64,000 bases of DNA from Bacteroidota bacterium (GCA_023428755.1 JAEYWX010000001.1:1-64000), one strand, 5' to 3'; counted from the first letter of the stretch, positions 27,704 through 37,896 are shown. Notes: a model not told the origin generated them from the sequence alone. Numbers and translations: made by a program.

Positions 27704-28198
27704 ATGATCATAACAACCAACCAAACTGCAAACAGCAATAGCAAACTACGTTTTGCATCTGTAAAAAAAACAATGCTCTTTTTGTGTTTCTGCTTTCTCC
27801 TCATTTATACAAAGGGTACGGCGCAGGTAAGTGCAGCAGACATGGTAAAAGCAGCGAAGCAACGAATCGAAAATCTTACAATCGAGCAGGCGAAGAATGA
27901 AATAGCAACCGGAAATATTGTTCTCATTGACATTCGGGAAGCTGAAGAAGTAAAACAGGGAAAAATTGCCGGCGCAGTGCATGCTGCAAGAGGTATGCTT
28001 GAATTTTATGCAGACCCGACTCTTCCTTATTACATGCCTGTATTTAAAAAAGATGCCCGCATCATTTTGTATTGTGCTTCAAGCGGACGCTCTGCACTTG
28101 CAGTTGAAACGCTTAAGGTAATGGGCTATAAAAATGTAACCCATATCAACGGTGGTTTTAAAGCATGGAAAGAAGCCGGGTATCCCGTAACAGAATAA
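27704..28198 (+). CDS. Secreted single-domain rhodanese
   Basis: This is a 164-residue protein with a hydrophobic export signal (MLFLCFCFLLIYTKGTAQ, residues 24-41); the true start may be that second Met. The rhodanese domain covers about residues 55-160, with IDIREAEEVKQGKIAGAVHA and the active-site loop YCASSGRSA carrying the catalytic Cys. The domain ends in INGGFKAWKEAGYPV. A periplasmic sulfurtransferase or persulfide carrier is likely. It lies 42 bp upstream of the haloperoxidase-like lipoprotein gene, probably in one transcript. Confidence 0.88.
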   Translation: MIITTNQTANSNSKLRFASVKKTMLFLCFCFLLIYTKGTAQVSAADMVKAAKQRIENLTIEQAKNEIATGNIVLIDIREAEEVKQGKIAGAVHAARGMLEFYADPTLPYYMPVFKKDARIILYCASSGRSALAVETLKVMGYKNVTHINGGFKAWKEAGYPVTE

Positions 28199-28240
28199 CA
28201 ATCATCAATTAATCATAGCATCATCACAAAACACTTCATT

Positions 28241-29611
28241 ATGAAAAAGAACATTCTGTATGCAATGTTGTTTGCATCACTCACATTTTTTAACTACAGC
28301 TGTCAAAAAGAAATTTCTGTTTCTGACAACGAAACTGCGGCAGCATTACTTGCCCGAAACAGTGAGCAAGGTCATCTAAAACAAACAAAAACATTTTCAG
28401 CCGACGTGGCCATTCAATGGATGAATATGCAGGTGTGGCAAATGTATAAGTACCCGGGTATTGTGGGGAATGTGGCGTACTCACGTCATTATGCTTACAG
28501 CGGCATTGCTTTATATGAAGCCGTAGTACCGGGCATGCCGGCACATCAATCGATTGCCCCGCAATTGAACGGATTAAGTGGTTTACCTAAAGTAAAGCCG
28601 GGTGCCGGTTATCATTGGGCGGCCAGTGCCAATGCTGCGCTTGCCTACATGAATAAAAAACTTTTTCCGGCAGCCAGTGCTGAAAACAAAACAGCAATGG
28701 ATGAGTTGGAAGCTGAACTGCTGGCACAATACAGCAGCGAAACTGATGCAGCCATCATTGAGCGTTCTGTTGCTTTTGGAAAAGCCGTTGCAGAAGCTGT
28801 GTTCAATTGGTCTGAAACAGACGGACATCAAAACATCAATAACCTTTACACTCCACCGGTTGATAAAGTAGGCGGTATTTATTGGACACCCCCACCAGTA
28901 CTTCCCGTCCATAGTTTGCCTTACATTGGTAATCTTCGCCGGATGGTTGCCAGCAGTGGCGATGGTGCCGCACTTCCTGCGCCTCCTTACAATGAACTGG
29001 AAGCAATGACACTTGAAGTGATCAATGCAAAACCGGCACCGGGAACCAATGAGTTCAATATGGCTTTTTGGTGGAGAGATTTTCCGGGCACCAGTACACC
29101 CGGGCATTATGTAAGCATTTTACGTCAGGTGCTGCAAAAAGAAAAGGCAACACTTGATGTGGCGGCTTTAGCCTATGCGTTGGGAGGTATTATTGATGTT
29201 GATATAACCATCAGCACATGGCAGGATAAGTACAAATATCTTTTAGCCCGTCCATTCAATTACGATGATGTAATTGGTCAGCCGTTTACAGCATTGTTAG
29301 GTGCGCCTCACCCTGAGTATCCTGCAGGTCATGCAACATTATCATCAGCCAATGCCGAAGCAATGACAGCAGTGTTTGGTGAGAACTATGCATTTACGGA
29401 CAGCACCTTTTACATTTACGAAGTAGCAAATCCAGTTGCACTGAAACAACCCGTTCGCATGTTCAATTCATTTCGTGAAGCCGGCGAAGAAGCTGGCTGG
29501 TCGAGATTATACGGTGGTATTCATTACAGAAAATCGATCGAAGATGGTTTCTGGCAAGGACGAAAAGTGGCCCATAACATTACTTCAAACCTGAAATTCC
29601 GTAAAAACTGA
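28241..29611 (+). CDS. Vanadium-dependent haloperoxidase / PAP2-like lipoprotein
   Basis: This is a 456-residue lipoprotein with Cys at residue 21 (FFNYSC). The C-terminal half carries vanadate/phosphate-binding motifs of the PAP2/VCPO fold: LARPFNYDDVIG (Arg), PEYPAGHATLSSANAEAM (His of the xGH motif), and GGIHYRKSIEDGFWQGRKVA (His/Arg). Family members are vanadium haloperoxidases or acid phosphatases; sequence alone does not decide which. Periplasmic or outer-membrane location is expected. It follows the rhodanese gene and ends at a strong terminator. Confidence 0.85.
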   Translation: MKKNILYAMLFASLTFFNYSCQKEISVSDNETAAALLARNSEQGHLKQTKTFSADVAIQWMNMQVWQMYKYPGIVGNVAYSRHYAYSGIALYEAVVPGMPAHQSIAPQLNGLSGLPKVKPGAGYHWAASANAALAYMNKKLFPAASAENKTAMDELEAELLAQYSSETDAAIIERSVAFGKAVAEAVFNWSETDGHQNINNLYTPPVDKVGGIYWTPPPVLPVHSLPYIGNLRRMVASSGDGAALPAPPYNELEAMTLEVINAKPAPGTNEFNMAFWWRDFPGTSTPGHYVSILRQVLQKEKATLDVAALAYALGGIIDVDITISTWQDKYKYLLARPFNYDDVIGQPFTALLGAPHPEYPAGHATLSSANAEAMTAVFGENYAFTDSTFYIYEVANPVALKQPVRMFNSFREAGEEAGWSRLYGGIHYRKSIEDGFWQGRKVAHNITSNLKFRKN

Positions 29612-29661
29612 TAAACGCACTTTTAGTTTTACGCAACCTGTAAAGAAATACCTGTTAAAAG

Positions 29662-29690
29662 AAAAAGGGAGTCTTTCGACTCCCTTTCAA
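29662..29690. terminator. Bidirectional terminator between the haloperoxidase gene and atpA
   Basis: A 10-bp perfect stem (AAAGGGAGTC with GACTCCCTTT, loop TTTC) has A/T runs on both sides. It closes the atp cluster on the minus strand 17 bp after atpA. Confidence 0.85.
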
Positions 29691-29706
29691 TTTATAAAGC
29701 GTTGTA

Positions 29707-31287
29707 TTAAGCTTTGTACTGAGGAATGATTGTATTAGCAAGATCAACCATTTTCTTAATGCCATCTTCAGGCAATGCACCTTTCTTAAACTCAGCTAAT
29801 ACGTCGGGTAATTTAACTTCCATTTCATGGATAAAATGCTCTTCAAACTCTTTTATCTTACGTACCGGAACACTGTTCAACAAACCGTTTGTACCGAGGT
29901 AGATAATCGCAATCTGCTTTTCTACTGCATACGGAGTGTATTGCGGCTGCTTCAGAATTTCTACGTTACGTGCACCTTTGTCAATTACCGCTTTTGTAGC
30001 AGCATCCATATCACCACCAAACTTAGAGAAGGCTTCCAGCTCACGGTAAAGTGCCTGATCCAATTTCAAGGTACCGGCAACTTTTTTCATCGATTTGATC
30101 TGTGCGTTACCACCCACACGGCTTACAGAGATACCTACGTTGATCGCCGGACGGATACCTGCGTTGAAGAGGTTACCTTCCAGGAAGATCTGACCATCGG
30201 TAATGGAGATCACGTTTGTAGGAATATATGCAGATACGTCGCCGGCTTGTGTTTCAATGATCGGCAATGCAGTTAACGAACCACCACCTTTCACCAAATG
30301 CTTGATGCTGTCCGGTACGTCGTTCATGTTCTTCGCTACATTATCATCGTTGATCACTTTCGCTGCACGCTCGAGCAAACGGCTATGGAGATAGAATACG
30401 TCACCAGGATAAGCTTCACGACCAGGAGGGCGTTTCAGCAAAAGAGACACCTCACGGTAAGCCACCGCCTGCTTTGAAAGATCATCATAAATGATCAATG
30501 CAGGACGTCCGGTATCACGGAAGTACTCACCCAACGCAGCACCGGCATATGGAGCGTAGAACTGCTGAGGAGCTGGATCACTTGCAGAAGCGGCAACGAT
30601 GGTTGTGTACTTCATGGCACCATTGTCTTCCAGTGTTTTCATTACACCGGCAATGGTTGATGCTTTCTGACCAATCGCCACATATATACAATATACAGGC
30701 TTACCTGCATCGTAGAATTCTTTTTGGTTGATAATGGTATCAACAGCAATGGCTGTTTTACCAGTCTGACGGTCACCAATGATCAACTCACGCTGACCAC
30801 GACCGATAGGAATCATCGCATCGATGGCTTTGATACCGGTTTGCAAAGGTTCTTTTACCGGCTCACGGAAAATTACACCAGGTGCTTTACGCTCCAAAGG
30901 CATTTCGTACAATTCACCGGTGATCGGTCCTTTACCATCGATCGGTTCGCCCAATACGTTGATAACACGGCCGCTCATTCCTTCACCCACTTTAATTGAG
31001 GCAATTTGTGAAGTACGACGAACTTTGGAACCTTCTTTGATGTCTTTGCCTTCACCCATCAATACCACACCTACGTTATCTTCCTCAAGGTTAAGGGCAA
31101 TGGCACGTACGCCGTTTTCAAATTCAACAAGCTCACCGTAGCGAACATTGTTCAATCCATAAACACGGGCAATACCGTCGCCCGCCTGTAATACTGTGCC
31201 CACTTCTTCCAGGTCAGCACCTACGTTGAAGTTGCTTAACTGCTGGCGAAGTATCGCCGAAATTTCATCTGGTTTAATATCTGCCAT
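29707..31287 (-). CDS. atpA: F1 ATP synthase alpha subunit
   Basis: This 526-residue non-catalytic nucleotide-binding subunit of F1 is of usual length. The P-loop [13 protein letters not shown] and the alpha-subunit signature region [14 protein letters not shown] are intact. It is the last gene of atpB-E-F-H-A; a terminator follows after 17 bp, where atpG is normally found. Confidence 0.98.
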   Translation of the reverse strand: MADIKPDEISAILRQQLSNFNVGADLEEVGTVLQAGDGIARVYGLNNVRYGELVEFENGVRAIALNLEEDNVGVVLMGEGKDIKEGSKVRRTSQIASIKVGEGMSGRVINVLGEPIDGKGPITGELYEMPLERKAPGVIFREPVKEPLQTGIKAIDAMIPIGRGQRELIIGDRQTGKTAIAVDTIINQKEFYDAGKPVYCIYVAIGQKASTIAGVMKTLEDNGAMKYTTIVAASASDPAPQQFYAPYAGAALGEYFRDTGRPALIIYDDLSKQAVAYREVSLLLKRPPGREAYPGDVFYLHSRLLERAAKVINDDNVAKNMNDVPDSIKHLVKGGGSLTALPIIETQAGDVSAYIPTNVISITDGQIFLEGNLFNAGIRPAINVGISVSRVGGNAQIKSMKKVAGTLKLDQALYRELEAFSKFGGDMDAATKAVIDKGARNVEILKQPQYTPYAVEKQIAIIYLGTNGLLNSVPVRKIKEFEEHFIHEMEVKLPDVLAEFKKGALPEDGIKKMVDLANTIIPQYKA

Positions 31288-31343
31288 GACGCTTTATTTT
31301 GCCCCCATCCCCAGAAGGGGTGAAGGAAGTTTACAATTTTATA

Positions 31344-31907
31344 TTATCTGATATTTTGTACGTAAATGTTTTTCTGAAACTGCTTTTGAATATCACGCAG
31401 ATCACGTGCAATGCTTGCATCAATGAGGTTGCCTTTGTATTCGAGCTGAAAGCCGCCGATGATATGATCGTTCACCACTGTTTCCAGTTCTACATTCTGC
31501 AACGCAGCATCTGTTTTTACCTTATTGATGATGGCTTGCTTCAATTCTTCACTTGCAGCTGTTGCAGTGGTGAGTTTTACAAGATGAATGTTTTTGATTT
31601 CGTTGTATTGCTCAATTACTGCAGCCGCAATCTCAGGCAGGTTGCTTTCACGGCCTTTTTGTATCAACAGGTTGATGAACGCAGCAGATAACACACTTAC
31701 TTTACCACCCAGCACTTCTTTTACAATACTGCTCTTCTTATCGCTTTTAATAACAGGGCTGCGCAACAAATTTGTTAACTCACGACTTTGTTTGCATGCA
31801 TCCTTCAGGAACTTCATGTCTGCCTGTACAGCATCAAGCTGGTTTTGCTCCTGTGCGAGCACTACCAGTGATTTTGCATAACGGGTTGCGAGACGGGGAT
31901 TCTGCAT
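31344..31907 (-). CDS. atpH: F1 ATP synthase delta subunit
   Basis: This is a 187-residue OSCP/delta subunit that connects the F1 head to the b stalk. NPRLATRYAKSLVVLAQEQ at the N-terminus and GGFQLEYKGNLIDASI near the C-terminus are the family hallmarks. It lies between atpF and atpA, 56 bp before atpA. Confidence 0.96.
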   Translation of the reverse strand: MQNPRLATRYAKSLVVLAQEQNQLDAVQADMKFLKDACKQSRELTNLLRSPVIKSDKKSSIVKEVLGGKVSVLSAAFINLLIQKGRESNLPEIAAAVIEQYNEIKNIHLVKLTTATAASEELKQAIINKVKTDAALQNVELETVVNDHIIGGFQLEYKGNLIDASIARDLRDIQKQFQKNIYVQNIR

Positions 31908-31980
31908 AATGTTTATAGTTGAAACTATCAGGTTAAAGGCGTAAGACCGAAAAGCCAGCGTCTTTTTCCTGCAGCCGTTC

Positions 31981-32493
31981 TTAGTTCAATTTAATTTCTT
32001 TTGCCAGGTTGTTGATGTATGCTTCCTGGTCGCCTTTGTTAGCCAGTTCACGACGCAACACTTTTTCACTTACTTCAATAACGAGGTTACCAACCTGGTT
32101 CTTCACTTCTGTAATAGCAGCCATCTTCTGTTGTGTGATAGCCAGCTGTGCATCGGTAATGATTTTGTTGGCTTCTACTTTCGCCTGCTCCTTTGCTTCG
32201 TTAATGATCTTATCTTTTGTTTCACGGGCTTCTTTCAGCAACTGTGCTCTTTCTTCACGGGCCTTCGCCAGCAACAATTCGTTTTCATTTTTCAGCTGCG
32301 CCATTTCAGACTTCACTCTTTCTGCCATTGCCAGTGATTCATCAATAGAATCTTCCCTTTCACGAATTGATTTCATGATCGGCTTCCAGGCAAATTTGCC
32401 CAACACAAATAATACAATCGAAAATGCCAATGTGCTCCATACAACGAGCCCGATATCGGGTAACACCAGCGGATTTACTTCGAGAAAAAACAT
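31981..32493 (-). CDS. atpF: F0 ATP synthase b subunit
   Basis: This is a 170-residue protein from the ATG at 32493 (MFFLEVNPLVLPDIGLVVW); a longer frame to 32514 is possible. One membrane helix (about residues 15-35) is followed by a long charged coiled coil rich in E, K and A, with the usual REDSIDESLAMAE. It forms the peripheral stalk. Confidence 0.95.
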   Translation of the reverse strand: MFFLEVNPLVLPDIGLVVWSTLAFSIVLFVLGKFAWKPIMKSIREREDSIDESLAMAERVKSEMAQLKNENELLLAKAREERAQLLKEARETKDKIINEAKEQAKVEANKIITDAQLAITQQKMAAITEVKNQVGNLVIEVSEKVLRRELANKGDQEAYINNLAKEIKLN

Positions 32494-32570
32494 ATTGTGA
32501 AACGATTTAGTCAATTTAAAAATTTACAGGTCTCTCGCCCTGTGCTTGAGACCTGTAATGAATTTTGCAA

Positions 32571-32819
<249 letters not shown>

Positions 32820-33899
32820 CTAATGATGCGCTTCGTGATGATGTTCTTCTGTAGCCATACCAATGTACAAGGCACTGAGCATGGTAAAGATGAACGCCTG
32901 TAAAAACGCTACCAGCAGTTCAATTACATTAATAAATACCGCAAACGGCACAGCCATGGCCGATGCCCAAACAGATTTAAAAATGAATATCAAACAGATT
33001 AAGCTGAGTACGAGAATGTGGCCCGCCGTGATGTTTGCAAACAAACGAATCATCAGTGAAATGGGCTTGGTAAATACGCCGAGTAATTCGATCGGCATCA
33101 GGAAGATCTTCATAGGAACCGGTACGCCAGGCATCCAGAAAATGTGCTTCCAGTAATCTTTATTGCCTTTGATGTTTACCAGAACAAACGTAAACAAAGC
33201 CAACGTCATGGTAAATGCAATGTTACCACTGAGGTTGGCACCGAAGGGGAAGAAAGGAATCAGCCCCATCATATTATTGATCCAGATAAAGAAAAACACC
33301 GTTAACAGGAAAGGCATGTACTTCGCATAGTGTTTGCCAATGTTTGGCTTTGCTACCTCGTCACGCACGAAAAGAATCAGTGGTTCGAGGAAACTCTGTA
33401 ACCCCTTTGGAGCACTTTTAACGCCACGCTTTTTATAAGAAGCGGCTACACTTAAAAAGATAACAAGAATCAATGTTACGCTCAGGAACATAGAGGCAAC
33501 GTTCTTGGTGATAGAGAAATCCCACACCTTGGCTGTTGCTTCTTTATTTATGTTACCTGCCTCATCTACCACTTTGATCTTTCCTTCGAAGGTTTTGTAG
33601 GCATAGTTGCCATTATAAACCGTTGGCTCATGGTGCTCGTCTACCAAATTAGTTGATGAAAACACTTCCAATCCTTTATCAGAATAAAGAATTACAGGCA
33701 GTGGAATAGAGGTATGCCCCCACAGATGCCAGCTATGATCGTCACGGATATGTTCCAGGATAACCTTGGTAACATCCACATTGGCCTCTTTGCCCTCCTC
33801 CCCATGGCCGGGTTCACCCGCCAAAACAGGAGCTGCACTTAAAAAGAAAAATCCGCTGAAAACCGCTACCAGTAAGGATTTGAAGCTAAAAAAACGCAT
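32820..33899 (-). CDS. atpB: F0 ATP synthase a subunit
   Basis: This is a 359-residue protein from ATG 33899 (MRFFSFKSLLVAVF). It has a cleavable-looking signal, an N-terminal periplasmic region of about 130 residues as usual in Bacteroidota, and then five or so membrane helices. The helix with the essential Arg is ISLMIRLFANITAGHIL. The frame extends 56 codons upstream, but that stretch lacks a-subunit features. It is the first gene of the cluster; no atpI is seen upstream. Confidence 0.95.
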   Translation of the reverse strand: MRFFSFKSLLVAVFSGFFFLSAAPVLAGEPGHGEEGKEANVDVTKVILEHIRDDHSWHLWGHTSIPLPVILYSDKGLEVFSSTNLVDEHHEPTVYNGNYAYKTFEGKIKVVDEAGNINKEATAKVWDFSITKNVASMFLSVTLILVIFLSVAASYKKRGVKSAPKGLQSFLEPLILFVRDEVAKPNIGKHYAKYMPFLLTVFFFIWINNMMGLIPFFPFGANLSGNIAFTMTLALFTFVLVNIKGNKDYWKHIFWMPGVPVPMKIFLMPIELLGVFTKPISLMIRLFANITAGHILVLSLICLIFIFKSVWASAMAVPFAVFINVIELLVAFLQAFIFTMLSALYIGMATEEHHHEAHH

Positions 33900-33978
33900 A
33901 GCCAATCTGAAATTTGGCGCAAAGATAAGGAGTGGCAGGTGAAAAAGGGGGAAAGAGCGGAGGGAATACAGAAAAAAG

Positions 33979-34476
33979 TTATTCAGGCTGGTCGAGGCCC
34001 ATTTTGCGGCGCTCCTCTTTGATTTTTTCGAGTTCCCGAACATCATCCAGATCTTTTGGTCTTGCAACCGCCCTTTTGTTTTGTAATAAATGGTTGATGT
34101 GCAAAAAGGGCACCGCTACTCCATCGATTGCAGCAAAAGAAGCTTTCTCGTAACATTCGTCAAAGCTGTATTCTTCAAGCCCCTTCATACTGGTCATGAT
34201 ATCCAATACTATTCCCGGACCAACATAAAATTGGGACCAGCCGGGTATAAACTGTGTTGTTTCAAAAGATAAAAAATCACCGTAACCAAGATCCTGAAAA
34301 GATTTTCGGAACCGTTTACGATTTTCAAGTGTGTCCTTTAACCAAATATCAAGATCATCCGTAACCCTGTTGTGACCGTTAAAGTTTACTGAAAGGCCGC
34401 CGACCATAATATATTTTACCTCATTCCGGTTAAGCATCTGCCAAAATTCAAGTAAACTTTTATCCATGATGTCCAT
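33979..34476 (-). CDS. Nucleotidyltransferase-fold protein (MNT/AbiEii-like)
   Basis: This is a 165-residue protein with the minimal nucleotidyltransferase signature: IMVGGLSVNFNGHNRVTDDLDIWL, that is a GG-S element followed by a D-x-D metal pair. A helix-strand region and a C-terminal KRAVARPKDLDDVRELEKI segment follow, typical of small bacterial proteins named DUF6036 or AbiEii-like. Relatives act as toxins or as antitoxins that modify a partner. A 70-codon gene ends 17 bp upstream on the same strand and may be that partner. ATG 34467 is an alternative start. Confidence 0.8.
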   Translation of the reverse strand: MDIMDKSLLEFWQMLNRNEVKYIMVGGLSVNFNGHNRVTDDLDIWLKDTLENRKRFRKSFQDLGYGDFLSFETTQFIPGWSQFYVGPGIVLDIMTSMKGLEEYSFDECYEKASFAAIDGVAVPFLHINHLLQNKRAVARPKDLDDVRELEKIKEERRKMGLDQPE

Positions 34477-34493
34477 AAGGTACTGATTGAAAG

Positions 34494-34706
34494 TTACTTT
34501 TTATGTGTTATGACAGCCCTTTTGAACATAATGCCCCTCTTCAACATCTGGCAAAAGACACGAAACTTCTCCTTATCGGTCATTAGAATTGCTTCACGCC
34601 GCTTAGCTGTCTCATACTCTTCCTGCCTTGAATAAGGGATGAAGGTTTCGTTTAAAATTGAAAGCTCTGAACTGCTATCGTATTTCTTCTTTTCCACTAC
34701 CTGCAA
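34494..34706 (-). CDS. Small hypothetical protein paired with the nucleotidyltransferase
   Basis: This is a 70-residue basic protein. It opens with MQVVEKKKYDSSSELSILNE, continues with a charged helix (SRQEEYETAKRREAILMTDKEK), and ends in a second basic helix (MLKRGIMFKRAVITHKK). There is no signal peptide or membrane segment. The stop is 17 bp from the nucleotidyltransferase start, so the two are surely cotranscribed. I do not recognise the family. A role as toxin or antitoxin partner is inferred from position and size only. Confidence 0.65.
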   Translation of the reverse strand: MQVVEKKKYDSSSELSILNETFIPYSRQEEYETAKRREAILMTDKEKFRVFCQMLKRGIMFKRAVITHKK

Positions 34707-34730
34707 GTTAAAAAATATACTCCGACTGTC

Positions 34731-36518
34731 CTATACAATTGCCTTCGAAAACTGCATTTCGTGGAGTTTGGCATAGTAACCTCCATGCATCAACAGCTCT
34801 TCATGCGTACCCATTTCTTTGATTTCTCCTTTATCGAGTACAATAATTTTATCGGCTTTGCGGATGGTTGACAACCGATGAGCTATCACAATAGAAGTTC
34901 TTCCTTCGATCAGCTTATCAATGGCATGCTGGATCATTTGTTCGGTTTCGGTATCAACCGCCGATGTTGCTTCATCCAGAATTAATACGGATGGATTGAA
35001 CAACAATGCCCTGATGAAGCTCAGCAACTGCCGCTGCCCCTGGCTCATGGTGGCACCACGCTCCATAACATTAAAGTCGTAATTATCAGGAAGGCGCATA
35101 ATAAAATCGTGCAGACCAATGAGCTTTGCAGCTTCTACAACTTGTTCTTTCGAAATCGCTTCATTTCGCAGTGTTACATTTTCTGTAATGGTTCCGGCAA
35201 ATAAAAATACATCCTGCAACACTACTCCTATTTTGCTTCGCAGTGCATCAAGATCATACTTCTCAATTTCTACACCATCGAGTTGAATGCTTCCTTTTTG
35301 AATATGATACAAACGATTCAATAAGCTGATGATGGATGTTTTACCACTGCCCGTGTGACCAACAATGGCAACGGTATCGCCGGCATTTACTGTAAACGAC
35401 AAGTCCTTCAACACCCAGTTCTCATCATTGTAAGCAAACCATACTTTTTCAAATTCAATTTTACCAGCTACCTGTGCAGTTGGTTTATAAGCATCGGCAG
35501 GCGACTCTTTTATTTCATCTGTATTATCCAACACTTTAAACACCCGTTCGCTGGCCACCATCCCCATCTGCAATACATTGAATTTATCGGCAATGAATCG
35601 AAGCGGACGAAACAACATATTCAATAAAATGATGAAGGCCATGATCTCTCCCGCCATTTTTGCTGCTTCACCATTAGTGGCAGAAACAGCCTGTCCTGCT
35701 CCAAACCATACCAATAAACCCAACGAAATAGCCAATATAATTTCCACTACTGGAAAGAAAACAGAGTAGGCAAAAATGGCCTGGATGTTTGCGTTTCGAT
35801 GATCTTTATTGATGCGGTTAAACTTACCAAACTCTTTTTGCTCCACAGCAAACGCCTGCACCACCTGCATACCTTGGATGTGCTCCTGTACAAATGCATT
35901 TAAGGCTGCCACGGCATTGCGTACACGATGAAAACTTTTGTTGACACTTTCCTTGAAATAATACGTTGCAAGAATCAGAAATGGAAAAGGGATCAAACAG
36001 ATCAATGTCAATTGCCAGTTGATATAAAACATGGTGAACAACACGGCAATGATGGTAAGCAAATCAGCAAGAATTGGAATAAATCCTTCTGCAAAAACAT
36101 CGCTGATGGTTTCAATATCATTCACCGTTCTGGTGGTTAATGTACCAATAGGTGTTTGATCAAACTGACGGAGATTCAAACCCAGAATTTTCTTAAACAC
36201 GTTTATCCGTAAATCTTTCACCACCGTTTGCCCAAGCCAGGCAGTAAAATAGGAGAAGAAAAACCGCAAAACGGTTTCAATAATAATGAGTGCAATTTGA
36301 AAGATGGTAATGCGGATCAACATCTCTGCCATGTTGTGCTGGATATAATCGTTGACGGTTATGTTGATCAACCAAGGCCTTACAGGCGCCATTACTGCCA
36401 GTACAATTGCCAAAATGATGGAACTGTTAAACCTGCGCTTGTACGGCGATGCATAACCGATAATACGGCTGAGTAATTTAAAATCGAACACCTGCTTTTT
36501 TCCTGCTTTCTGATCCAA
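34731..36518 (-). CDS. ABC exporter, fused membrane and ATPase domains
   Basis: This is a 595-residue half-transporter of the MsbA/MdlB type. Six membrane helices lie in residues about 25-320, then a nucleotide-binding domain with Walker A VGHTGSGKTSIISLL, Walker B PSVLILDEATSAVD and the H-loop VIAHRLST. The signature motif is MSQGQRQL instead of LSGGQ, a known variant in this exporter subgroup. It should homodimerise in the inner membrane and export a lipid, drug or peptide; the substrate is not readable. Confidence 0.92.
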   Translation of the reverse strand: MDQKAGKKQVFDFKLLSRIIGYASPYKRRFNSSIILAIVLAVMAPVRPWLINITVNDYIQHNMAEMLIRITIFQIALIIIETVLRFFFSYFTAWLGQTVVKDLRINVFKKILGLNLRQFDQTPIGTLTTRTVNDIETISDVFAEGFIPILADLLTIIAVLFTMFYINWQLTLICLIPFPFLILATYYFKESVNKSFHRVRNAVAALNAFVQEHIQGMQVVQAFAVEQKEFGKFNRINKDHRNANIQAIFAYSVFFPVVEIILAISLGLLVWFGAGQAVSATNGEAAKMAGEIMAFIILLNMLFRPLRFIADKFNVLQMGMVASERVFKVLDNTDEIKESPADAYKPTAQVAGKIEFEKVWFAYNDENWVLKDLSFTVNAGDTVAIVGHTGSGKTSIISLLNRLYHIQKGSIQLDGVEIEKYDLDALRSKIGVVLQDVFLFAGTITENVTLRNEAISKEQVVEAAKLIGLHDFIMRLPDNYDFNVMERGATMSQGQRQLLSFIRALLFNPSVLILDEATSAVDTETEQMIQHAIDKLIEGRTSIVIAHRLSTIRKADKIIVLDKGEIKEMGTHEELLMHGGYYAKLHEMQFSKAIV

Positions 36519-36612
36519 GCGTTTTTACATTTAGCGGCAAAGGTAAACTCTTTCGGTTTGTTGCCGAACGACATGGTATGAACCGGAAGCTAAAAAGGAT
36601 GAGTGGCTATAC

Positions 36613-37896
36613 TTACGAACCGGACCGTATCTTATACTTTCGGTTGAAATAAAACAGGGAAAATATGCTGGCAACCACACCCGCCACTGCAAATACAATT
36701 ACCAGTTGCGAATAGAACGAAAACCAGTTGAGCTGCAGTTTCAATAATTCTTTTGATAACATCACAGTAATACTGCCGAGGTAACCCCACGCATCAGCCA
36801 CATAGATCAGAAATCCGACATTACCTGCAATGGCAAACGATGCCAGCAACCGTTCAAAGAATACGCTGTTGAACAATACATACGCAATGTATAAACCAAG
36901 CCCTGTAAACTGCATCCAGCTTGCACCGGAAATTAATTGCTGCTTAAACAATACCGACGAAAGACCCGCCACCAAAAAACCAAGGATCATCAACACATGG
37001 ATAATTCGAAAGGCACGCATATTCTTTCGCACAAACACCAACATACCGATCATTCCCAACACAACCAATGAAGTGATGGTTTCTGTTTTGGCAAACACGG
37101 CAGCATTACCACCATAGCCCAACTCCGTCCACATATTCCCCATGTAATTATCACGAAGATCACGCATGATAGTGAGCAAAAGATAGATCAGTACAAACGC
37201 AATAACACCTGCGCTGAACTGTTTTAAAAAATGTTTTCGTTCCGGTTGGTTCATGGGCAAACGAATGGTTCGTTCTGCTACATCATCTGCATCTGGGAAA
37301 GGCGCTTTCTCCAACAAAAAATAAAAAAGCAGTAACGGAACTGCGAACAACGAAGCCGTTGCAAATGGCATCCAATACTCTGTTACGTTCCATTCAAGCA
37401 ACAACCATTTCCCAACACTCCTGCTGAAGCCACCTGCAAAAATGAAACTAACCGCCAGCACTACGCCAATAAAATCAGTTGCCCTTCTTCCTTCCACATA
37501 ACTGAACACAACGCCCCACATAAAACCAAGTGTAAACCCATTTACTAAAAAACAAAGAATACCCCAAGGAGCAGGCACAATGGCAAACAATAACAAACTG
37601 AGCCACGCTGTGCCCACCATCAGCAAACTGGTTTTCCAGCGGCCATGCCGTTGCAGTTCTGAAATAAATTTGATACCGTAAAATTTACTCAGCATATAGC
37701 CAATTACCTGGCTGATGATGAGCAATGTTTGATAAGAAACATTCCAAAACTGTAATCCCTCAAATGTGGTTACAGTAAATGGTTTGCGAAAAGCAAAAAT
37801 GGAAGCGTACGTAAAAAAAACTACAACCGCTAAATAAACAGCGGCTGCAATTTGTTTCGTAGAAAAAGTTGACCTTATATTTTTTTGCTGACTCAA
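36613..37896 (-). CDS. DUF5690-like multipass membrane protein
   Basis: This is a 427-residue protein with about twelve hydrophobic helices in an MFS-like pattern. Notable conserved-looking pieces are ASIFAFRKPFTVTTFEG in helix 1, GFTLGFMWGVVFSYVEGRR, and TIMRDLRDNYMGNMW in the central region. I recall the Bacteroidota family DUF5690 with these features. Transport is likely, but no substrate is known. It is monocistronic and lies between the ABC exporter and the caspase-like protein gene. Confidence 0.75.
   Translation of the reverse strand: MSQQKNIRSTFSTKQIAAAVYLAVVVFFTYASIFAFRKPFTVTTFEGLQFWNVSYQTLLIISQVIGYMLSKFYGIKFISELQRHGRWKTSLLMVGTAWLSLLLFAIVPAPWGILCFLVNGFTLGFMWGVVFSYVEGRRATDFIGVVLAVSFIFAGGFSRSVGKWLLLEWNVTEYWMPFATASLFAVPLLLFYFLLEKAPFPDADDVAERTIRLPMNQPERKHFLKQFSAGVIAFVLIYLLLTIMRDLRDNYMGNMWTELGYGGNAAVFAKTETITSLVVLGMIGMLVFVRKNMRAFRIIHVLMILGFLVAGLSSVLFKQQLISGASWMQFTGLGLYIAYVLFNSVFFERLLASFAIAGNVGFLIYVADAWGYLGSITVMLSKELLKLQLNWFSFYSQLVIVFAVAGVVASIFSLFYFNRKYKIRSGS

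Noticed and set aside
31299..31691. Plus-strand ORF of 130 codons antisense to atpH
   Set aside because: It is a shadow of the clearly conserved atpH frame, with no motif or promoter of its own.
33900..34067. 56-codon upstream extension of atpB
   Set aside because: The extra residues resemble no a-subunit N-terminus, whereas ATG 33899 gives a normal signal sequence.
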